This document shows, piece by piece, positions 6,540-10,341 of a stretch of 10,341 nt of DNA. Source of the DNA: Mycobacterium sp. (GTDB taxonomy: Bacteria; Actinomycetota; Actinomycetes; Mycobacteriales; Mycobacteriaceae); the NCBI GenBank assembly GCA_023264755.1, contig JAHFVB010000127.1, positions 1-10,341 of the forward strand, written 5' to 3'. A program made the translations under genes and the position numbers. Every line of letters begins with the position of its first letter. Positions within the stretch are counted from its first letter, which is position 1. The notes below the pieces were generated by a model that did no database searches, was not told the origin of the DNA, and saw nothing but the letters and a program-made list of their open reading frames with translations.

Positions 6540-7334
6540 ATGCCGGAAGGGCATACGCTGCACCGCCTGGCGCGGCTGCACCAGCAGCGGTTCGGGCGGG
6601 CGCCGGTCGTCGTGACCAGCCCGCAGGGGCGTTTCGCCGAGGCCGCGGAGGCGGTCAGCGGCCGGGTGTTGCGCAAGGCCGAGGCGTGGGGCAAGCATCT
6701 GTTCCACCACTACGAGGGCGGCGCGGTGGTCCACGTCCACCTCGGGCTCTACGGCACCTTCACCGAGTGGCCGGTGCCCATGCCCGCGCCGATCGGTCAG
6801 GTGCGGATGCGCATGGTGGGCGCCGAATACGGCACCGATCTACGCGGGCCGACGGCCTGTGAGGTGATTCACGGACCCGAGGTCGAGGAGATCGTCGCGC
6901 GGCTGGGCCCCGACCCACTGCGCCGCGCCCCCGATCCAACCCCGGCGTGGAAGCGAATCAGCAAGTCGCGCAGACCCATCGGCGCACTACTGATGGATCA
7001 GGCCGTCATCGCCGGAGTGGGCAACGTCTACCGCAGCGAGCTGCTCTACCGTCACCTGATCGATCCGCACCGCCCAGGCACCCAGCTCAGCGCGGCGGAG
7101 TTCGATGCCGCGTGGACCGACTTGGTGAAGTTGATGAAGGTCGGGGTGAGCGGCGGCAAGATCGTGACCGTCAGGCGTGCCGACGACAAGGGAGCGCCTT
7201 CGTATCGGCCCGGCCGTCCCCGTACCTACGTCTATCGCAGGGCCGGCGAACCGTGCCGAGTGTGCGGTACGCCGATCCGCACCGAGGTCATGGAGGGGCG
7301 CAACCTGTTCTGGTGTCCGACCTGCCAGGTGTAG
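6540..7334 (+). CDS. nei: Fpg/Nei-family DNA glycosylase (endonuclease VIII, Nei1)
   Basis: Bifunctional DNA glycosylase/AP lyase that removes oxidised pyrimidines in base-excision repair. The N-terminus 'MPEGHTLHRLA' gives the catalytic Pro (P2, N-terminal after Met removal) and Glu (E3). K52 in 'AWGKHLF' is the conserved beta-sandwich Lys. The helix-two-turn-helix region contains 'LLMDQAVIAGVGNVYRSELLY' split over residues 150-170, with N162. The C-terminal zinc finger has C239-x2-C242 and C259-x2-C262, with R254 in 'GRNLFWCPTCQ' as the intercalating-loop Arg. Length of 264 aa is normal for Nei1. It starts 3 bp after the rpiB stop, so the two are co-translated from one message. Fpg (MutM) is excluded by 'PEGHT' instead of 'PELPE'. 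The M. tuberculosis counterpart is Rv2464c. Confidence 0.94.
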   Translation: MPEGHTLHRLARLHQQRFGRAPVVVTSPQGRFAEAAEAVSGRVLRKAEAWGKHLFHHYEGGAVVHVHLGLYGTFTEWPVPMPAPIGQVRMRMVGAEYGTDLRGPTACEVIHGPEVEEIVARLGPDPLRRAPDPTPAWKRISKSRRPIGALLMDQAVIAGVGNVYRSELLYRHLIDPHRPGTQLSAAEFDAAWTDLVKLMKVGVSGGKIVTVRRADDKGAPSYRPGRPRTYVYRRAGEPCRVCGTPIRTEVMEGRNLFWCPTCQV

Positions 7335-7386
7335 GCCGGCTCACAGCAGTCTCCCAGGCCAACGGGCACCGGACGCGCTTTGCCGG

Positions 7387-7392
7387 GACAAT
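7387..7392 (+). promoter_or_regulatory. Candidate -10 element for the antiporter (leaderless GTG start)
   Basis: GACAAT, the same hexamer seen before the ThrE-like gene, ends 6 nt before GTG 7399. No Shine-Dalgarno precedes the GTG. The box implies that the antiporter has its own promoter in the 64-bp gap after nei. No -35 is recognisable. Confidence 0.4.
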
Positions 7393-7398
7393 TGGCGG

Positions 7399-9129
7399 GT
7401 GGAACTCATCCTGGTCGTCGTCGGGGCCATCGTCGTCACCGCCGTCGCGCATCGGCGCGGCCTCGAACCCGCACTGATCATGGTGGTGGTCGGCAGCGCG
7501 GCCTCCTTCGTTCCGGGCTTCGAGGCCCCCGAACTGGACTCGCACGTCTTGCTGGCGGTGGTCCTCCCGCCGCTGCTGTACTCCGCCGCGCTGGACTTCT
7601 CGTTTCCGACGTTCCTGCGCAACATCAGGCCGATCCTGGGGCTCGGGGTCGGCTTGGTGGTGGTCACGGCGTTCGCCGTGGCCGGCGTCTCGGCATGGTT
7701 GGCCTGGGTACCCCTGACCTTTGGCACGGCGCTGGTGCTCGGCGCCATCGTCGCGCCGCCCGACGCCGTCACCGCCGTCGCGGTCGGCCGCAAGCTGGGC
7801 TTGCCGAAGCGGGTGATGGCGATCCTCACCGGCGAAAGCCTGATCAACGACGCCGCCGCGTTGACGTTGTTCTCGATCGCGGTCGCCCAGGTCGCCGGCA
7901 CGCACATCTTCATCGACAACCCGCTGCTGTTGTTCGGCTACAGCGCAGTCCTTGGCCCGCTCGTCGGAGCCGCGCTTGGGTTCGTCACGTTGTGGATCCG
8001 CAAGCGGCTGGCCAATCCCGGACTGGAGACCGTGCAGGGGTTGGTGGTGCCGTTCGCGGCGTTCATCGCGGCCGAGGAACTGCACGCGTCCGGGGTGCTC
8101 GCCGTCGTGGTCGCCGGTTTCGTGGTGGGCAATGGGACGCTCGGCGCCGGCTACCAAACGCGGCTGCAGGAGCGGTACGTGTGGAATTCCGTCGACGTAC
8201 TGCTCGAGGCGTTCGTCTTCGCCTACATCGGGCTGCACCTGCGCTTCGTACTGGACGACCTTCGTCAGGCGCACGAGTCGCTGGCCGAAGTCGCCATCGC
8301 CTCCACCATCGTGCTGCTCATAGTGCTGGTCATCCGGCCACTGTCGGTGTTCGCGATGTTCGGCCACAACCAGCTCTCGCGGCACGTCGAAAGCCGTTTG
8401 AGCGTGCCGGTCCCGGCGGCCGGTGGTCGTGGCGCGCTGGGCACGCGCAAGCGCGACAAGGTTCGTGACGGGGCCGCCGAGTCCATGGCGTCCGGGGCGT
8501 CCAGGCCTAGGTGGCGAACGTTGATCGACCGTCGCGCGCTGAGTTGGCAGGAGAACGTCGTCGTGTCCTGGACGGGGATGCGCGGGGTGGTGACGTTGGC
8601 CGCGGCCGCCGCCATCCCGATCCAGACGACGAGCGGCGAGCCGTTCCCGGAACGCGCGACCATTCAGGCCATCGCGTTCGTGGTGAGCGTTGGCACGCTG
8701 CTCATCCAGGGCTGGACGTTGCCGCTGCTGATTCGCCGACTGCGCCTGTCTCGGTTCTCGGACGACCACGCCGCCGACCGCGAAGAGGAACTCAAGGCCG
8801 AGCGCGTCGTGCACGAGGCCGCCGACCAGGTACTCGCCGAGTTTCGCGCGAATCCTCCCGAGGGGATGGACCCGCGGGTGCTCTTGGAGATCCGCAACAT
8901 CGTGGCCAGGCACTCTCAGGACGCCGACGAGATGCCCGATCCGGAGGCGCACACCAAGCGCGCCGAGGTGTTCGCCGGGCTGTACCGAGACGTGTTGGCG
9001 GCACAGCGCGCGGCACTCATCGCCGAGCGCGACCAGGGGCGCATCGAGGACGAAGCGGCCCGCGCGATGCTCGACCGGCTGGACCTCCAGGAGGCGGGGG
9101 TGTCGGCTCGGTTGGAGAGCCGCTTCTGA
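7399..9129 (+). CDS. Na+/H+ antiporter, CPA1 family
   Basis: Monovalent cation/proton antiporter of the inner membrane, used for pH and sodium homeostasis; 576 aa from GTG 7399. Membrane segments run from residue 1 to about 450. CPA1 landmarks are 'VVLPPLLYSAALDF' (54-67), 'APPDAVTAVAVGRKLGLPKRV' split at 119-139 with D122, the ion-binding 'GESLINDAAALTLF' (N150, D151), 'EELHASGVLAVVVAG' (226-240) and 'WTGMRGVVTLAAAAAIP' (391-407) with R395. A hydrophilic, Arg/Lys-rich insertion of about 60 residues (327-388) separates the last helices from the bundle, and a charged helical cytoplasmic domain follows (about 455-576). The frame is open upstream to 7177 inside nei, but that part is Arg/Pro-rich out-of-frame sequence; the hydrophobic N-terminus and the -10 box support 7399. 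Na+ versus K+ specificity cannot be told. Confidence 0.92.
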   Translation: MELILVVVGAIVVTAVAHRRGLEPALIMVVVGSAASFVPGFEAPELDSHVLLAVVLPPLLYSAALDFSFPTFLRNIRPILGLGVGLVVVTAFAVAGVSAWLAWVPLTFGTALVLGAIVAPPDAVTAVAVGRKLGLPKRVMAILTGESLINDAAALTLFSIAVAQVAGTHIFIDNPLLLFGYSAVLGPLVGAALGFVTLWIRKRLANPGLETVQGLVVPFAAFIAAEELHASGVLAVVVAGFVVGNGTLGAGYQTRLQERYVWNSVDVLLEAFVFAYIGLHLRFVLDDLRQAHESLAEVAIASTIVLLIVLVIRPLSVFAMFGHNQLSRHVESRLSVPVPAAGGRGALGTRKRDKVRDGAAESMASGASRPRWRTLIDRRALSWQENVVVSWTGMRGVVTLAAAAAIPIQTTSGEPFPERATIQAIAFVVSVGTLLIQGWTLPLLIRRLRLSRFSDDHAADREEELKAERVVHEAADQVLAEFRANPPEGMDPRVLLEIRNIVARHSQDADEMPDPEAHTKRAEVFAGLYRDVLAAQRAALIAERDQGRIEDEAARAMLDRLDLQEAGVSARLESRF

Positions 9130-9151
9130 ATCTCGGCCTGCGCCGCCCGGC

Positions 9152-10000
9152 CTAGAAGCTGCCGAAGTCCCCGCCGAAGTCCCCGCTGAAGTCGCCGCCG
9201 CCACCCCAACCGCCGTCGCCGCCTCCGCCGCCCCAGCTGTCGCCGCCCCAGCCGCCGGAGTCGCCTTGTCCCTGATCGCCACCCCAGCCGCCGGGATCGC
9301 CTTGGCCCTGATCGAGCTGACCCTGGTCGAAGCCCTGCTGGAAGCCGTCGCCGTAGCCCTGTTCGAAGCCCTGCGCGCCGTACCCGACCCCGCCCATTCC
9401 GGAGAACAGCGAGTCGAACAGCAGCACCGACCCCAACCCCCACGCGCCCGCGACGAGGGCTGGCTTCCACCACGGTTCGGAGTACCAACCAGCGGGCACC
9501 GGACGGCCCGCGACCCGGCCGCCCGGGTAGTAGTTGGGGGTGCGTGGCGAGGGGGTGGGAGAAGCTTCGATCTCCTTGCCCTCGAACTCGATTCGGCGAT
9601 CTTCGGTGACGGCGCCGGCCGCGCGCTGTCCGCTGAGCGATTCGAGTTCGGGCCCGGGGTCCACCCCCATCGCCACCCTTGCGGCGCGCACGTAGTACAG
9701 CCCTTCCACCGCGCTTTCCTTGGCCAGTTGAGCCTGACGCACCGTGGTGGCCTGCTCGATCTGCGACGAGGCGGCGGTGTAGCGCTCGGAGGCGTCGGCC
9801 ATTGCCTGCTTGGAGGCTTCGTCGGTGCCGGACAGGTTGAGCACCTGGCCGCCGAGCCTTTCGATGAGGCGGCGCGCATCGGCCTTGGCGTCGGCGAGCG
9901 ATGCGGCGGTGCGCCGGCCCGAGGCCTGCTGCGTTGAGTAGACGAGGATCGCGAGCGCGACGACGACCACGACGAGGAGAACGACCAAGGTGCCTGACAT
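9152..10000 (-). CDS. Membrane-anchored DUF1542-like protein with Gly-rich repetitive tail
   Basis: A 282-aa protein of unknown function, conserved in mycobacteria as far as I recall. Residues 4-20 form one strongly hydrophobic N-terminal helix with no cleavage site or lipobox (anchor). Residues ~25-105 are Ala/Gln/Glu-rich and predicted helical or coiled coil ('ASKQAMADASERYTAASSQI'), the region I associate with DUF1542. Residues 155-180 are Pro/Gly/Trp-rich ('RPVPAGWYSEPWWKP'). Residues 180-200 may be a second membrane segment, and 203-282 are low-complexity G/Q/D/W/F with two 12-residue tandem repeats and GDF repeats. With two membrane segments, both ends could face the same side. Convergent with the antiporter, 22 bp between stops. 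ATG 10000 is preceded by a -10-like box rather than a Shine-Dalgarno. No enzymatic motif is visible. Confidence 0.82.
   Translation of the reverse strand: MSGTLVVLLVVVVVALAILVYSTQQASGRRTAASLADAKADARRLIERLGGQVLNLSGTDEASKQAMADASERYTAASSQIEQATTVRQAQLAKESAVEGLYYVRAARVAMGVDPGPELESLSGQRAAGAVTEDRRIEFEGKEIEASPTPSPRTPNYYPGGRVAGRPVPAGWYSEPWWKPALVAGAWGLGSVLLFDSLFSGMGGVGYGAQGFEQGYGDGFQQGFDQGQLDQGQGDPGGWGGDQGQGDSGGWGGDSWGGGGGDGGWGGGGDFSGDFGGDFGSF
9162..9197 (-). repeat. 12-bp tandem repeat, three copies, coding for GDF(G/S)
   Basis: On the plus strand CCGAAGTCCCCG occurs twice in tandem (9162-9173, 9174-9185), followed by a diverged third copy CTGAAGTCGCCG (9186-9197). In the minus-strand gene these encode the terminal Gly-Asp-Phe tetrapeptides. 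The 12-bp period keeps the frame, so copy-number change would only lengthen or shorten the tail. Confidence 0.85.
9239..9310 (-). repeat. 36-bp tandem duplication in the Gly-rich tail
   Basis: Two adjacent 36-bp units (9239-9274 and 9275-9310) match at 31 of 36 positions and encode QGQGDSGGWGGD and QGQGDPGGWGGD (residues 243-254 and 231-242), differing by one residue. Four of the five base differences are silent, so the unit has been kept at the protein level after duplication. Confidence 0.85.
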
Positions 10001-10007
10001 GACGTCC

Positions 10008-10013
10008 AGCGTA
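10008..10013 (-). promoter_or_regulatory. -10 element for the DUF1542-like gene (leaderless start)
   Basis: On the minus strand TACGCT, a TANNNT match, ends 7 nt before the ATG at 10000. There is no Shine-Dalgarno in those 7 nt. The arrangement is the same as at rpiB and implies a transcript beginning at the start codon. Confidence 0.5.
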
Positions 10014-10025
10014 CCGACGGGAAAT

Positions 10026-10091
10026 ACTCGTGTTTCGGCTCGTCGTGCGCGCTCGCGGGCTCAACCCCCGTTCACGCGAGCAACCACGAGT
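10026..10091. repeat. Nested inverted repeat across the stop codon of the right-edge gene
   Basis: Two perfect 7-bp inverted repeats are nested. The outer pair is ACTCGTG (10026-10032) with CACGAGT (10085-10091), extendable to 9 of 10 bp. The inner pair is GCTCGCG (10051-10057) with CGCGAGC (10075-10081). The inner loop contains the stop codon of the minus-strand gene (10074-10072). There is no U-tract after the stem on either strand, so it is not a textbook intrinsic terminator, although U-less hairpins may act as terminators in mycobacteria. It also lies upstream of the DUF1542-like promoter. Confidence 0.5.
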
Positions 10092-10341
10092 CGCCCTGCC
10101 AACATTGGTGGTCGCTGCTTCGAATCCGCGTGCTCGGCTCTGGAGCCGGCGCCGTCGACACGTCCTCCAGGACGGCGTGGAGGTGTAGGGCCAGCGTCCT
10201 GCGCAGGTGCCAGGCCACGTCGCCCTCGTCGGCGGACTCGGGATGATTGAAGTAATCGTTGTGCGCCGTGCCGCGGGCGTGGCGCGCGGGGGTGTTGCCG
10301 GTGATCGCGATGTCGCGGATGCCGGGGCCGAACAACGGCCG
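10072..10341 (-). CDS. Unrecognised protein, C-terminal part (5' end outside window)
   Basis: The frame is open from the right edge to TGA 10074-10072, giving about 89 residues. The visible part reads through 'LFGPGIRDIAITGNTPARHA', then 'GTAHNDYFN', a helical stretch 'DVAWHLRRTLALHLHAVLEDV', and a tail without clear structure. I do not recognise the family. The pattern of a Gly-rich loop, a central 'GT(A)H.DYF' and a closing helix could be the C-terminal end of an alpha/beta-hydrolase (catalytic His then helix), but this is weak. The TTG at 10335 is not taken as the start, since the frame continues to the edge. Coding is supported by the protein-like composition and the high third-position GC; the gene ends 71 bp upstream of the DUF1542-like gene on the same strand. 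Confidence 0.5.
   Translation of the reverse strand, partial: RPLFGPGIRDIAITGNTPARHARGTAHNDYFNHPESADEGDVAWHLRRTLALHLHAVLEDVSTAPAPEPSTRIRSSDHQCWQGDSWLLA

Noticed and set aside
7177..7398. N-terminal extension of the antiporter into nei
   Set aside because: The 74 added residues are Arg/Pro/Ser-rich out-of-frame nei sequence; GTG 7399 starts directly with the first membrane helix and has a -10 box before it.
9130..9151. Bidirectional terminator between the antiporter and the DUF1542-like gene
   Set aside because: The 22-bp gap has only weak GC self-complementarity and no T-tract, so I could not support a terminator.
7288..9879. Very long minus-strand open frame (863 codons) opposite the antiporter and overlapping the DUF1542-like gene
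   Set aside because: Low-complexity Arg/His/Asp/Gln composition and overlap with two well-supported genes; the openness reflects lack of stop codons in high-GC DNA.
9266..9937. Plus-strand frame of 223 codons opposite the DUF1542-like gene
   Set aside because: Its hydrophobic opening derives from the complement of the Gln/Gly repeat; no start signal and no recognisable domain.
8916..10064. Minus-strand frame of 382 codons overlapping the DUF1542-like gene
   Set aside because: Arg/Gly-rich out-of-frame shadow; the 282-aa frame has the membrane helix, the promoter and in-frame repeats.

Overview
The window is a dense, GC-rich actinobacterial segment that looks like a Mycobacterium (most likely a Mycolicibacterium, rapid-grower type) chromosome. 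The RpiB and Nei1 proteins closely match what I remember of the adjacent M. tuberculosis genes Rv2465c and Rv2464c. The left edge carries the end of a mycobacterium-specific LpqN/LpqT-type lipoprotein. Several genes start directly downstream of a -10-like hexamer, as is common for leaderless mycobacterial transcripts. Every assignment here rests on reading the sequence and remembered families; no search was run.

Layout: (1) 1-311, 3' end of an LpqN/LpqT-family lipoprotein. (2) 346-1629, a threonine/serine exporter-family membrane protein. (3) 1675-4494, a probable pyrimidine module: an NCS1 cytosine/purine permease, a small zinc cytosine deaminase of the yeast Fcy1 type overlapping it by 4 bp, and 28 bp later an isopenicillin-N-synthase-like non-haem iron oxygenase. 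(4) 4491-6026, a divergent pair made of a YdbC/PdxI-like aldo/keto reductase (minus) and a TetR regulator (plus). They share a 63-bp gap holding two near-identical palindromes, very likely the regulator's operators. (5) 6057-7334, rpiB and nei, 3 bp apart. (6) 7399-9129, a CPA1 Na+/H+ antiporter with its own likely leaderless promoter. (7) 9152-10000 minus, a membrane-anchored DUF1542-like protein with a Gly/Trp/Asp/Gln-rich repetitive tail. (8) 10072-10341 minus, the 3' end of an unrecognised gene, followed by a nested inverted repeat across its stop codon.

How the genes may work together: permease plus deaminase would import cytosine (or 5-methylcytosine) and convert it to uracil (or thymine). 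The following oxygenase belongs to the same superfamily as fungal thymine 7-hydroxylase and might act on the product, but it lacks the usual Arg of the 2-oxoglutarate-binding RxS motif, so its co-substrate is uncertain. The reductase/TetR pair looks like a self-contained ligand-responsive unit. rpiB-nei is a housekeeping pair (pentose phosphate pathway and base-excision repair). I saw no mobile element, CRISPR array, tRNA or rRNA. No stretch over 300 bp lacks a gene.
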